Shown: positions 33,783 through 43,584 of the stretch, in pieces
Position numbering within the stretch: the stretch's first letter is position 1
Layout of the letters: each line of letters starts with the position of its first letter
Source of the DNA: CAZBXE01 sp964496125
GTDB taxonomy: Bacteria; Chlamydiota; Chlamydiia; Chlamydiales; CAZBXE01
Assembly: GCA_964496125.1 (NCBI GenBank)
Contig: CAZBXE010000006.1
Span: 1 to 64,000 of the forward strand
Direction: 5' to 3'
DNA: 64,000 nt
The notes under the pieces: generated by a model
The model's database searches: none
Told to the model about the DNA's origin: nothing
What the model saw: only the letters and a program-made list of their open reading frames with translations
Position numbers and translations under genes: made by a program

Positions 33783-34289
33783 ATGGATCAAACACCTTTT
33801 TGGAAAGATGCCTGTCGTAAAAAATTTTTAGACCCCTCACAGATCGAATCTGCCTGCTTTTCGTTGAAAAAGACGGGGATGAGGCTTGCTACACTGAATG
33901 GTTCTTTCGACCTGATGCATGCCGGTCACCTACACATTATCTATGAAGCATCTAAACAAGCAGACATCCTGATTGTTGCCCTCAATACAGATCGCTCCAT
34001 CCAAGAGTACAAAAACAAAGATCGACCCATTATCCCCCTTGAAAGTCGCCTAGAGATGATGTCGGCCCTTGAATTTGTGGATTATGTGACTTGGTTTGAT
34101 GAAACTACACCCCTTGCTATCCTCGAAAAAATCCGTCCTCATGTGCATGTGAACGGCGCTGAGTATGGAGAAAATTGCATAGAGGCTGAAACAGTGAAAA
34201 AGTATGGGGGCAAAGTGCACATTGTGCCCCTTATCCCAGGACTCTCTACGTCGATGATTTTGAAAAAAGTGGCTACTGTATGCGTCTAA
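33783..34289 (+). CDS. rfaE2: Cytidylyltransferase-like protein, RfaE2/HldE C-terminal type
   Basis: A 168-residue nucleotidyltransferase fold protein. It has the NGSFDLMHAGHLHII (HxGH) motif, VALNTDRSIQEYKNKDRPI and the ending GGKVHIVPLIPGLSTSMIL. These match the nucleotidyltransferase half of HldE, which adds ADP to glycero-manno-heptose 1-phosphate. The kinase half is absent and no other heptose genes are in the window, so the true substrate could be different. It follows lon by 2 bp and overlaps the rhomboid gene by 10 bp. Confidence 0.85.
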   Translation: MDQTPFWKDACRKKFLDPSQIESACFSLKKTGMRLATLNGSFDLMHAGHLHIIYEASKQADILIVALNTDRSIQEYKNKDRPIIPLESRLEMMSALEFVDYVTWFDETTPLAILEKIRPHVHVNGAEYGENCIEAETVKKYGGKVHIVPLIPGLSTSMILKKVATVCV

Positions 34290-35455
34290 TTGCAAGTCTT
34301 AAAAACGAAGTGCATGCAAAAGCTCTTTCTGCTCATCTAGAAAAAGAAGGGGTCCCGAACGAGCTCGAAATCACCCCCGTCACAGACTGGGGGAGCGATG
34401 ACTACGGCAACTCCATCTGTACCCTCTGGATCTCTGATGAAGAGCTTTTAGATAAAGCTGTGCGGCTTGTGGGGGAATTTCAAGAAAACCCCTGGGATAA
34501 AAAATATGAGTCACAAAGCCCCCCTCCCCCTCCTGAAGAGGAGTTTTTAAGCCTGACTGAAGTGCAAGCTCAGGTAAAGAAAAACTTGCCTCCACCTCTT
34601 CCTGAACACCCTGTAGGCATGGCGACTTTTATCATTATGATGGTGTGCATTATCTTCTTTATTCTCACAATACTCATGCAGCCACAGCTCAAGCCCGGAG
34701 AAGCCCAGGTCGGCCCTCCTGGCGCTCTTGCAACATCCATGATTGAAAAAGAACTTTACTACGACTACCCAGAAACCTTTATCCTCTTTGGGCAGCTCTT
34801 TAAGACCTATGGAATAGAAAAGATAGAACGCCCCGAGCTTCTTCCCCCCGCGGGAGTAGCCCTCTTTGAAAGGTACCAGAAGAGCACCTATTGGCAAGGC
34901 TTCTACCAAAGGTGGGTAGATCTCTCCCTTCATCCGGGCGAAAAAACAAACACGACGCCTATGTTCGAAAAGCTACAAGAGGGAGAAGCGTGGCGTCTGC
35001 TTACTCCGATCTTTTTACATGCAAACATTCTGCATATTCTCTTTAACCTTCTTTGGTTTGTGCTCCTAGGCAGGCAAATGGAAGAGAGGCTGAAAAAATT
35101 CCGCTACCTTTTCTTTATTGTCGCCGTAGGGATCTTTTCTAACACCATGCAGTACCTGATGGGGGGCTTTAACTTCATTGGCATCTCAGGAGTTATCTCC
35201 GGGATGATCGCCTTTCTTTGGATGAGACAAAAACACTACCCCTGGGAAGGCTACTACCTTCAACCCAGTACGTATGGTTTTATTGCCTCTTTTATCGTCA
35301 TTCTCGCCCTGTTGCAAACCCTTTCTTTCTGCCTAGAAATCTCAGGAAAACAACCCCTTCCCATAGGGATCGCAAACACGGCTCATATCAGCGGAGCGCT
35401 GCTTGGCTTTCTATTCGGTAAACTATCCTTTTTTTCTTGGAGAAGAGTCCCATGA
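34280..35455 (+). CDS. Rhomboid family intramembrane serine protease
   Basis: A 391-residue membrane protease. The first ~100 residues are a cytosolic rhomboid_N-like domain and a Pro-rich linker; the core begins with a transmembrane helix near residue 115. Conserved rhomboid elements are TPIFLHANILHILFNLLWFV, the catalytic serine in FIGISGVISGM, and the histidine in NTAHISGALLGF. Substrates are unknown. Its TGA overlaps the ATG of rnz (ATGA). Confidence 0.92.
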   Translation: MRLIASLKNEVHAKALSAHLEKEGVPNELEITPVTDWGSDDYGNSICTLWISDEELLDKAVRLVGEFQENPWDKKYESQSPPPPPEEEFLSLTEVQAQVKKNLPPPLPEHPVGMATFIIMMVCIIFFILTILMQPQLKPGEAQVGPPGALATSMIEKELYYDYPETFILFGQLFKTYGIEKIERPELLPPAGVALFERYQKSTYWQGFYQRWVDLSLHPGEKTNTTPMFEKLQEGEAWRLLTPIFLHANILHILFNLLWFVLLGRQMEERLKKFRYLFFIVAVGIFSNTMQYLMGGFNFIGISGVISGMIAFLWMRQKHYPWEGYYLQPSTYGFIASFIVILALLQTLSFCLEISGKQPLPIGIANTAHISGALLGFLFGKLSFFSWRRVP

Positions 35456-36363
35456 GCGTGCGCGACATCATCATCTTAGGTTGTTCAAGCCAGCAGCCCA
35501 CACGTCAGAGGAATCATGGCGCCTACTTTCTTCGCTGGAATGAGGAAGGCCTTCTCTTCGATCCGGGAGAAGGAACGCAGCGGCAGTTTATCTTTGCAGA
35601 TGTTGCCCCGACCGCAATCAATAGAATCTTTGTGTCCCACTTTCACGGCGATCACTGCCTTGGTCTTGGTTCGATCTTGATGCGCCTCAATCTCGATAAA
35701 GTCACCCACCCTATCCACGTCTACTACCCCGCCAGTGGCAAAAAATACTTCGACAGACTCCGCTACAGTACAATCTACCATGAGCTGATCACGGTGATCG
35801 AACATCCTGTATCTAAAGCTGGCCTTGTGGAAGAAACGGATCAATTCCGCATTGAATGCGCTTTTATGGATCACCGCGTGGACAACATCGCCTGGCGCAT
35901 CTCAGAAAAAGAGGAGCGAAAATTCCATCCTGAAAAGCTGCGAGCACACGGTGTCTTCGGGCCTCTTGTCAAAGAACTTGAGCAAAAGGGGGAAATCCTT
36001 CTCCATGGAGAAAAAATTACCCTAGCAGATGTCAGCTGGGTTCGTCCTGGCGATGTTTTTACCATCATACTCGATACCCTCCCTTGCCAAGCGGCAATCG
36101 ATATTGCAAAAAATGCAACTGTCCTTCTTTGCGAAAGCACCTATCTTGAGGAACACGCCGAGCTTGCAAAAAAACACTATCACCTAACAGCCAAACAAGC
36201 AGCTCATATTGCCAAAAAAGCAGGGGCAAAAGCGCTCATCCTTACCCACTTCTCCGCACGCTATACACAGCTCAAAGGCTTTGAACAAGAAGCCAAAACC
36301 ATCTTCCCCAATACCTATGTGGCTGAAGACCTCCGCCGCTTCCCCTTCCCAAAAACAAATTAA
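35452..36363 (+). CDS. rnz: Ribonuclease Z
   Basis: A 303-residue MBL-fold endonuclease that removes the 3' trailer of tRNA precursors. Motifs: ILGCSSQQPTRQRN, FDPGEGTQRQ, the metal site SHFHGDHCLGLG, an exosite/AMDHRV-type CAFMDHRVDNIAW and LLCESTYL, then LTHFSARY. The ATG at 35452, in ATGA overlap with the rhomboid stop and preceded by GGAG, is preferred to an in-frame TTG at 35437. CCA is not encoded in the tRNA-His gene of this window, consistent with a need for this enzyme. Confidence 0.94.
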   Translation: MSVRDIIILGCSSQQPTRQRNHGAYFLRWNEEGLLFDPGEGTQRQFIFADVAPTAINRIFVSHFHGDHCLGLGSILMRLNLDKVTHPIHVYYPASGKKYFDRLRYSTIYHELITVIEHPVSKAGLVEETDQFRIECAFMDHRVDNIAWRISEKEERKFHPEKLRAHGVFGPLVKELEQKGEILLHGEKITLADVSWVRPGDVFTIILDTLPCQAAIDIAKNATVLLCESTYLEEHAELAKKHYHLTAKQAAHIAKKAGAKALILTHFSARYTQLKGFEQEAKTIFPNTYVAEDLRRFPFPKTN

Positions 36364-36462
36364 ACAGAAAAAATTTTAATAAGATCTTACAATTAAATTA
36401 TTGAGATAATTGAAGCTTCTTGTTAGTATAGACCGCATATTTTGTTAATTAAGGAATATCAC

Positions 36463-38127
36463 ATGTTAATAATATCTCGAATCGAACAGCAAATCAAAAA
36501 CCTTCTTGTAGTGAGTAAAAACATAACTACAAATGTTTTAGGATACAGCTGGATTATGATCCATCATCGCTCCCCTTCCCTTTTTCAACTTTTTTCAACT
36601 GCGGTAAATAAGAGAACGATTCAAACGATGGGGCTCACCCAAGAAAGGTTTTCAAGGCTCCCTGTGGGGCTTCAGAAGGAGATTTCCCGCCACATCGACT
36701 CTCTCCCATTCAAATTAAAGATTTGTACAGCCACTAAGAATGAATGGTTGCACTATCTTCCTGCTTTGCCACAACGGAATCTTCTAATTCAATTTTTAGA
36801 AACCTTGACCTCCGATCAAACAGGGGACTTTTTGGAGGCCTTCTGGCAACTTGACCACGGCTCCCCTGAATTCCAAAAACAAGCAAATGAAATTATTGGC
36901 CAACTCCTCCATAATCTGGTAAAAGATAACCGCTTTTTTCCTATCCCACAACTCTCGAACAACACACCTTACCTTTCCATACCAAGAGATTTTCCCTTCC
37001 ACGATCTCAAAACTCTCTGCTTAAAGATGCGCGACAACGAGTGGCAAAATCTTTCTGAAAGAGAGAGAAAAGAAATTGCCACCAACCTAGTCTCGTCTCT
37101 CTGGCGTCTATGGGACCCTGCATTATTTGATTGGGAGAACGCGGAGAAAAGCCCTTTTTTCACAAGATTTACCGCTTCTCCTCTACGCAGTCTTATATTA
37201 TCTATCCCCAGCGAATTTCTGATTCACTCTCTAGTAGATAGCGCAAACCTTGAGTCATTAGAAGAGAAATTTACAAGCCTATTCGAAGAAGGAGAAGCGA
37301 CAAACAAGGAATTTGCCGACCATCTCCAACAGAAGGAAGTTTTTCTTAGTTTGTTTCCCATGGAAAAAAAAGATGCCTGGACTCGTCTTTTTAAACCGAT
37401 TTTACAATGTTTTGATCAGGAAAATCTCGAAACCATTCTTTTCTTTCTCCAGTCGAATCGTGATACTGTTATCATAAAAAACTGCCTACAGATTACGAAG
37501 GCCCTACTTGAAGGGCTAGCAGTCCATACACCTGGCTGGGAAAAGCAGATCATAGAAATCTGTAAAGATCAACAAACGCCCTATGACCAAGTCAAAACCT
37601 TTGGATGGTTCATCTCGCAGATTCTTTCTCTAGGGATCCCTGGGTTACAACAGGGGACCCAGCCACTCGAGGCAATTGAAGCTGCTTGCGCTCAACGCGT
37701 AAACCCAAAAGACGCACCAAAAGTCAACCAAATACAAGATGCCATTCGCCTCTGTTTAAGTGCTGGGGTAGCCTCAGATGTGAATTTTAGAGACCTTGAC
37801 GCGAGCACATTTTTTTTCTTATACAGAGCTATCTGCTTAAAAGCAATTCAAGAAGACAAAATCGATCTCGTAGGACGTTGCTTTGGTGCAAGGAAATCGG
37901 CTTCCTTGATAGAAACTTTGCAAGAAGCAAGAAAAGAATTTCTCAAGCTAGAAAACCAAGATCTCAACAGATTATTAAACCCATGGGAAACAACGCATGA
38001 ACAAGAAAAAAAGCTCAAGAGGCAAATAGAAAAAGCTGCTTTTATAGACTTGCCTCAAACTGTCTCGTCTTTTATCCCTCTAGCGCTTGCAAACATGGAT
38101 GCAACTCAAAAAAGAGAAGGAGAATAA
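36463..38127 (+). CDS. Hypothetical protein, 554 aa, helical
   Basis: Not recognised. A large, soluble-looking helical protein with no signal peptide and no clear transmembrane segment. It contains leucine-rich amphipathic helices throughout (for example LLIQFLETLTSDQTGDFLE and LETILFFLQSNRDTVIIKN), as in alpha-solenoid proteins. The ATG at 36463 has AAGGA seven bases upstream; a TTG at 36442 does not. It is followed after 3 bp by a second orphan gene. Upstream is AT-rich. The pair is inserted between rnz and the region leading to xerC, which are close together in Chlamydia. Confidence 0.65.
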   Translation: MLIISRIEQQIKNLLVVSKNITTNVLGYSWIMIHHRSPSLFQLFSTAVNKRTIQTMGLTQERFSRLPVGLQKEISRHIDSLPFKLKICTATKNEWLHYLPALPQRNLLIQFLETLTSDQTGDFLEAFWQLDHGSPEFQKQANEIIGQLLHNLVKDNRFFPIPQLSNNTPYLSIPRDFPFHDLKTLCLKMRDNEWQNLSERERKEIATNLVSSLWRLWDPALFDWENAEKSPFFTRFTASPLRSLILSIPSEFLIHSLVDSANLESLEEKFTSLFEEGEATNKEFADHLQQKEVFLSLFPMEKKDAWTRLFKPILQCFDQENLETILFFLQSNRDTVIIKNCLQITKALLEGLAVHTPGWEKQIIEICKDQQTPYDQVKTFGWFISQILSLGIPGLQQGTQPLEAIEAACAQRVNPKDAPKVNQIQDAIRLCLSAGVASDVNFRDLDASTFFFLYRAICLKAIQEDKIDLVGRCFGARKSASLIETLQEARKEFLKLENQDLNRLLNPWETTHEQEKKLKRQIEKAAFIDLPQTVSSFIPLALANMDATQKREGE

Positions 38128-38130
38128 ACC

Positions 38131-39708
38131 ATGCAAACCCATTCGATACCAACAGAACGTACGAGTCTTCTAACAATACCCAATATTTTCATAAAAGGCC
38201 TAGAAAAAAGCAAAAAAATTGCAAGCTGTGCTGCCCAATGTCTGGCTAATTTGGCAAAAACGACCTCTGCCATCCACACCCAAATTCTTTTCAAGGCAAA
38301 AGAATGGTTTTACCCCTCTCTCCCTCTTCCCTTATTCCTAAAAATTGTAAATGAAGAATTTACTTCCGTTCTTCTTACAGCAGGCATAAGCATAGGCTCT
38401 CTTTTTTTTAAGAAGGAGACTAGCATCCTAACTGACATCCTAGTAGCTCATGTAAGCGCTTCTGTAACACTTTTGATTGATGATCCGATTTTACCCAAAG
38501 TTGCAAAACGAACAGGGACCATCGCTGGCCTAAATTACGTGGGCTATGGCAGTCTAGGTCATATTGCTGCTTTTATCTTCTGTTGTTTCAAGTTTGCACA
38601 AAGAGGTCAGGAAAGCGGGCTGTTGTTTGACACTTACCCAGAAAGGTTGCAAAATGCGCTGCATGCGTTCTATAAAGACACATATATAAGACATGGCGCG
38701 GCTGCCTTATCTCGAGAAGCGACTCCATCCAACACGTTCGGCACACTCGTACGTGACCCCTCCCAAATGCGAAGGTTCCTAGACCTGAAACCTGTGCAAG
38801 AGGCCTTAGGAGAAGAGATGGTCAATTTCTTGTCACTGCTTTCAGGGCTCCCTGAATTCTTAAGGAATAAAATAATGTCGAGCCTACTGTTCTACGAGAT
38901 CGAGGTAAAAGAGGCGCTTAACGCTTATTTTGACGCTCAAGAAAATGAGGAAAGAAGAATCGAAAGCAATATCCTATTGCAAAATATTTTCATGATTCTC
39001 ATGAAAGAGATTCTTCCAGATCCTTATCTTGAAGCTATCTGGGATCAGGGGTTTCTTTCCTTCCTTAAAGCTGCAGTACAAGAACCTTCAAGCGATGCTG
39101 CATGGGCCCCATTTAAAAAAGAAATAGAAGAAAAAATATTACGTATTCAAGCCATGTATCAAATCCAAGCCGACGATTTTGAATATGCACCCCTCAAAAA
39201 AAATCAGCTTGAGAACGCAAGAAGTTGGATCCAGGGAAAAGGAGTTTTCTATTTTCTTGAAAATCTCACTACGGACAAGCTTTTTCTACATGAGATGATG
39301 CTTGATCTTGTAAGCAACCCAAATTGGCAAGAAGGTATTAACCAACAAAGACTTACAGAAAACCTAGAGAGATACAAGAAAACCTATTTTCCAAGCGAGA
39401 AAAAGGATAAAGACCCTCTTATAAATAGCCTTATAGCTCCCTATAGCAACCTCTCTTGCCTACCGCAAAGAGATTTACTCGCGGAAGCTAGACAAAATTT
39501 TCCAGGGCAAGACCAAAAGGCTCTTCTTCTTGGGTACCTACTCAAGCAGTACACCCCCTTTGAAGTCCTGAAACTCCTTGGCTTCCCTAGATTCCTACAA
39601 GAAGAAGAGCTTCAAACGCTTAAGGATATCATCAACACACCAGGCACTACCACAGATGATATTAGACGAAAGCTAGAGTCGCTGATCGCTCGCGGAATCG
39701 GGTTGTAA
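38131..39708 (+). CDS. Hypothetical membrane-associated protein, 525 aa
   Basis: Not recognised. Residues about 65-165 hold two to three hydrophobic segments (SVLLTAGISIGSLFF, ILVAHVSASVTLLI, HIAAFIFCCFKFA); the remaining ~350 residues are charged and helical. Hydrophobic clusters followed by a long cytosolic tail resemble chlamydial inclusion-membrane proteins, though spacing here is looser than the classic bilobed domain. GGAG precedes the ATG, and the gap to the previous gene is 3 bp, so the two form an operon. Confidence 0.65.
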   Translation: MQTHSIPTERTSLLTIPNIFIKGLEKSKKIASCAAQCLANLAKTTSAIHTQILFKAKEWFYPSLPLPLFLKIVNEEFTSVLLTAGISIGSLFFKKETSILTDILVAHVSASVTLLIDDPILPKVAKRTGTIAGLNYVGYGSLGHIAAFIFCCFKFAQRGQESGLLFDTYPERLQNALHAFYKDTYIRHGAAALSREATPSNTFGTLVRDPSQMRRFLDLKPVQEALGEEMVNFLSLLSGLPEFLRNKIMSSLLFYEIEVKEALNAYFDAQENEERRIESNILLQNIFMILMKEILPDPYLEAIWDQGFLSFLKAAVQEPSSDAAWAPFKKEIEEKILRIQAMYQIQADDFEYAPLKKNQLENARSWIQGKGVFYFLENLTTDKLFLHEMMLDLVSNPNWQEGINQQRLTENLERYKKTYFPSEKKDKDPLINSLIAPYSNLSCLPQRDLLAEARQNFPGQDQKALLLGYLLKQYTPFEVLKLLGFPRFLQEEELQTLKDIINTPGTTTDDIRRKLESLIARGIGL

Positions 39709-39850
39709 AAAATCCTCTGATTAATTGAAGTTTAATGGAAATGGATGCAAGAATGTGTAGTCTACAATACGTATTATCAGGAGGTTAAGAATTTTAGAGG
39801 GGTTGTATTTGGTTTTTTTGCATTCAATCTTTTGATTGACGAATGGTATA

Positions 39851-42340
39851 TCAGGATTCTTCTTTTTGCTTTTGCTTTTCGAGTGGTGGTTCTCGTTCCA
39901 CTACATTTTTTTGTTGCGCAGGCTGCAAAGTTTGAATCCACTCGCAAATCTCTCTTCGCCAACGACGAATACACTCAATCATGGAAGAGCCAAGTGGCGC
40001 ATCTTGTTCAGCTAACTCGCAGGTACGTAACGCTTGATAATAATTCTGTTTACGCAACTCCACATTCACTTTTACCGACCAATACCGTTCTATTATGACC
40101 AGATCTTGAGCGCTATACAAAATTCCAGCCACCGAATTCAGATGATGAGCAAGGATAAACTCTTTTGTAGCTTCAGAGAGCATATTATACTTCATATAGA
40201 TTTCGCATCTTGCCAAATGGGCCGACCTTATTATAGGGGGCTGGTATTGGCTTCGGTTCTGCAAGATCTCCGAGTGCCCGTCCAAGAGGCTCTCGTCCTC
40301 TGGGGCAAATAGACTGCTTGCTCTTCCAAGGACACCGCTATCTTTTGAACTTAGATCGTCGCTATCTATTTGAGAATCTTCCTCTTGAGATGTAGTTGCC
40401 TCGTTCTCCCCAGCAACGATTAATCTGTCTTGTGCTTCTTTATTCTGATTATGCACGGCCATCCTCATGATGGACTCGCCAAAATAATGCCTAAGACGCG
40501 GAAAACCTTTTTCGCATTGAGAATCATTGGCCAATCTAAACATCTCAGCTGCGTCTACATATCTTTCTTGCAACAACCGAATGCGCCCTAATCCCATGGC
40601 TGCTTCATAGAAACTTGGGTTGCTGTGTAAGGCCTTCTCAAAGTAGGAACCTACCTCTTCCCAATTCTTCTGAGATTCCTGGCTTGAATGCTGTTCAGAA
40701 AGGTCCGAAGACGTGCTTGATGCTTCTGAATCTGTTTCTAAATCCCTGAGAGTCTCGTAGAGCATGCGTTCCGCCTTGTTCACAAGGGCAAGAACATAGA
40801 GATCGATCGCCAGTATACAACTTTCTTTAGGTGCACTCTTTTGCTGTAATACGCTACTCAGATTCTGTAAATAGCTGAAAACCTCCCCTTCCAGATCCGC
40901 TGAATAAGCGTTGACATCTTCAATCAAGAGACGCATGCCCCTAACTAGATGAGCATCAGCTTGCCCCTGATCATAGTGTAGAGCGAGTTCACAATATACG
41001 TCAGATTCAGGAGTCAAAATATCTTTTTTAGCCAGAGAGCTATACACGGTCGAGATAAGACGCCTTGCATGCACATCTTCCGGGTCCAACTCCAAAGCAA
41101 GCTTGCAAGCATCGAGCGCTGCTTGATACTCACCCCGCTCTCTATGTACAGAAGCTTCCCTAGAAAGCGCCATTTGTCTTTGTTGTTGAGCCAAGGAAAG
41201 CATTCTCACTCTTTCAGCAGCTATTCTTTGTATATACTGTGTGCGGCTCCAACGATTGCGGTATCCTATAACTAGCGCTCCATTAACATACTGAATATCA
41301 CCCTGTTTAGGAAAAATGAGTTCTTCACGAAAATCTTTAAGGTTAGTTCGTGTTATGCCTTTTTTCATAGAAATATATAAAGAATCGCCTATCAAAAAGA
41401 CAGAATTTGATGGATCGAAAGTCCCGCTGAGATTATATAAAGCGCGTCTGTGTACTAAGTCCCAAATGATTATTTGGGACTCAGATGCTCTAACAAGAGT
41501 GTTACCGCAAACGCGTAGAGCCGTTGTTTCCCCCATAAATCCCGACAGATTATATCTCTCTAAATTTTTATTTAGACCCAGTACGGTACAGCATGACTCT
41601 TGTTTGTTTGTAATGAGTATACAATCGCGATAAAAACAATACTGCCGCGGATAGGTACGTAGAGCCTGTTGCAAGGAAGAAGACGTCGGTATCTGGAACT
41701 CTTCGTACTCGTGTAAGTTGCCTTGCAAGTCTATGCTTCGAACGATCAAGAAATCTGCATAACTCATAGAGCCTACTGCGTATAGTTGTATCCCATCAAA
41801 ATAAAATCCTATGAGATTACTAAATTCTCTGAGGTTACCCCTCTTCCAGAAGAATGTCCCTTGAGACACACCTTGAAGGTTCCACATTGTAAGAGAGTTC
41901 GCACAGACCGAGCAGGCTATCACTAGATCTTTTGTTTCGTCTACGTAGATTTGTACAATTGGATCCGATCCTTTAAATGCTGTGAGTACATTTCCTGTGT
42001 TTACATCCCGGATGCATAAGTTGCCTGTGGCCAAACCAGTAAAAATGAGTGTTTCAGAGGCATAAAGACTTCCCAACGAGTCGACTGGATAATAACCTGT
42101 TCGGCCCCCTTGCTCCACGAGCTCAATGGGAGGCAGTAACCGTTTGACGTTTTTTTCCCGACTTTCCAAAAAAGAATGCAAATCTTGCTTAGCACGCTTT
42201 GCCTTGGGCGGACTTAAGAAATTATTATGGGTTGCAAACACAATCCCAGACGCTTCGTGTGTCGAGCTACCTTCTCCTGGCCGCTTTGGTGCAGAGAACA
42301 AGGGATTTTGAGTAGATTTTACTGGCGGCACAAATGACAT
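39851..42340 (-). CDS. WD40-like/TPR repeat protein, 829 aa
   Basis: The first ~55 residues are disordered and contain a basic patch PPKAKRAK. Residues about 80-360 form a probable beta-propeller with WD40-like blades (TGLATGNLCIRDVNTGNVL, LTMWNLQGVSQGTFF, IIIWDLVHRRALYNL). From ~390 a TPR region begins (ERGEYQAALDACKLALELDP), with more TPR-like helices at ~590-640 and near the C-terminus and an acidic Ser-rich spacer between. The ATG at 42340, preceded by GGTGAT, is chosen over a GTG at 42349. Both repeat types mediate protein binding; the combination is eukaryote-like and suggests a host-directed protein. Function unknown. Confidence 0.75.
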   Translation of the reverse strand: MSFVPPVKSTQNPLFSAPKRPGEGSSTHEASGIVFATHNNFLSPPKAKRAKQDLHSFLESREKNVKRLLPPIELVEQGGRTGYYPVDSLGSLYASETLIFTGLATGNLCIRDVNTGNVLTAFKGSDPIVQIYVDETKDLVIACSVCANSLTMWNLQGVSQGTFFWKRGNLREFSNLIGFYFDGIQLYAVGSMSYADFLIVRSIDLQGNLHEYEEFQIPTSSSLQQALRTYPRQYCFYRDCILITNKQESCCTVLGLNKNLERYNLSGFMGETTALRVCGNTLVRASESQIIIWDLVHRRALYNLSGTFDPSNSVFLIGDSLYISMKKGITRTNLKDFREELIFPKQGDIQYVNGALVIGYRNRWSRTQYIQRIAAERVRMLSLAQQQRQMALSREASVHRERGEYQAALDACKLALELDPEDVHARRLISTVYSSLAKKDILTPESDVYCELALHYDQGQADAHLVRGMRLLIEDVNAYSADLEGEVFSYLQNLSSVLQQKSAPKESCILAIDLYVLALVNKAERMLYETLRDLETDSEASSTSSDLSEQHSSQESQKNWEEVGSYFEKALHSNPSFYEAAMGLGRIRLLQERYVDAAEMFRLANDSQCEKGFPRLRHYFGESIMRMAVHNQNKEAQDRLIVAGENEATTSQEEDSQIDSDDLSSKDSGVLGRASSLFAPEDESLLDGHSEILQNRSQYQPPIIRSAHLARCEIYMKYNMLSEATKEFILAHHLNSVAGILYSAQDLVIIERYWSVKVNVELRKQNYYQALRTCELAEQDAPLGSSMIECIRRWRREICEWIQTLQPAQQKNVVEREPPLEKQKQKEES

Positions 42341-42375
42341 AATCACCACGTATAGTTAGTTTTACTAACTAAACT

Positions 42376-42404
42376 AAATTACAAAAAAACAAATATTTTG
42401 TCAA
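42376..42404 (-). promoter_or_regulatory. Predicted promoter of the WD40/TPR gene
   Basis: On the minus strand TTGACA (42399-42404), a 17-base AT-rich spacer and TAATTT (42376-42381). A 7-bp inverted repeat TAGTTAG/CTAACTA (42353-42371) lies between the predicted start site and the gene and could be an operator. Confidence 0.5.
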
Positions 42405-42483
42405 CAACTTATATTTATATACAAACAAAATTAAAAACTATCTTCTGCCGACATCGTCTAGCCTCTCAATTTTTGCCAACTTT

Positions 42484-42505
42484 AACGGCTCTTAAAGAAG
42501 CCGTT
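42484..42505. repeat. 7-bp inverted repeat in the WD40/TPR-xerC intergenic region
   Basis: AACGGCT (42484-42490) pairs with AGCCGTT (42499-42505) around an 8-base loop that can pair further (CTT/AAG). On the + strand it is followed by A-rich, not T-rich, sequence, so it is not a normal terminator. It sits about 60 bases before xerC between two divergent genes. Confidence 0.45.
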
Positions 42506-42567
42506 GATTAAAAAAACCTTAACTAGGTGTTGTAAAATTATCAGGCCTTAAGCTATAACGAAGACAT

Positions 42568-43560
42568 ATGATGTTTATTCAAGCCTCCTATAGTTTTTTG
42601 GACTACTTGCGCACCCTGAAAGGCGCATCCAATCATACAATCCGCAATTATGCCGTCGACTTGAACGCACTGAAACAGTTTCTTGAGAAGAAATGGCATC
42701 CAAACCTTGGCACAGATAGCCTCCCAGCTAAAATCCAATACGATGTCTCTTACGAATTAAGATTCAAAGGAAGAGATGATCTTCTTCCACTCAAAGATGT
42801 GGATAGACGGCTACTTAGAGACTTCCTTGCAGAAATGAATGAGCATGCCGCTTCTAAAAAAACAATTGTCAGACGACTCTCGTCTCTCCGAAGCTTTTTT
42901 AAATACGCGATGGCACAAAAGCTCATCAGCGAAAACCCTGCTGAACAGCTTGAAACGCCTAAACTTGAAAAAAAAATCCCTTTGGTGATCCCCCTTTCTG
43001 AAGTAGAGAAGATCTTCAACCAACCCGATGTCAAGGACTTCTTAGGGTTTAGAGACCGAGTTATCTTAGAGCTCTTCTACAGCTCAGGTCTTCGTGTAGG
43101 AGAGCTTGTGGCATTAAATCGCTCCGATTTCAACCCTGACGCTTTGCTGATCCGTGTACGTGGCAAAGGAAAAAAAGAACGCCTTGTTCCCATCACAAAA
43201 GGGGCTTCTGAATGGATTAAAGCGTATCTGCAGCATGAAGATCGCCACCAAAACAAGGAAGGACATGCGGCCGAACAAGACAAGGAAGCCATCTTTCTAA
43301 ACCGCCACGGCACAAGACTCACCTCACGCTCCGTAGACCGTAGTTTTGACAAATACATGACAGCAACCGGCCTTGCAGGCCACATCACCCCCCACACCAT
43401 CCGCCACACTATTGCCACTCATTGGCTAGAAAGTGGTATGGATTTAAAAACGATCCAGGCCATTTTGGGTCATAGCTCTCTTTCTACCACAACAATCTAC
43501 ACACAAGTCTCTCCCCTCTTAAAAAAGAAAGTGTACGACGAAACTCACCCACGCGCCTAG
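42568..43560 (+). CDS. xerC: Tyrosine recombinase XerC
   Basis: A 330-residue site-specific recombinase that resolves chromosome dimers with XerD under FtsK control. An N-terminal SAM-like core-binding domain (FLDYLRTLKGASNHTIRNYA) precedes the catalytic domain with all active residues: Arg in YSSGLRVGELVALN, Lys in RGKGKKERLVPI, His/Arg in HTIRHTIATH, His in LGHSSLS and Tyr in TTTIYTQVS. About 30 extra residues in the N-terminal domain (SYELRFKGRDDLLPL) make it longer than E. coli XerC. No strong ribosome binding site is seen before the ATGs at 42568 and 42571. It is flanked by two eukaryote-like repeat protein genes. Confidence 0.95.
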   Translation: MMFIQASYSFLDYLRTLKGASNHTIRNYAVDLNALKQFLEKKWHPNLGTDSLPAKIQYDVSYELRFKGRDDLLPLKDVDRRLLRDFLAEMNEHAASKKTIVRRLSSLRSFFKYAMAQKLISENPAEQLETPKLEKKIPLVIPLSEVEKIFNQPDVKDFLGFRDRVILELFYSSGLRVGELVALNRSDFNPDALLIRVRGKGKKERLVPITKGASEWIKAYLQHEDRHQNKEGHAAEQDKEAIFLNRHGTRLTSRSVDRSFDKYMTATGLAGHITPHTIRHTIATHWLESGMDLKTIQAILGHSSLSTTTIYTQVSPLLKKKVYDETHPRA

Positions 43561-43584
43561 AAAACCCTGAGCACCTTTTCAGTC

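Noticed and set aside
39745..40098. 117-residue open frame on the + strand
   Set aside because: It lies largely antisense to the supported WD40/TPR gene and has no ribosome binding site or recognisable features.
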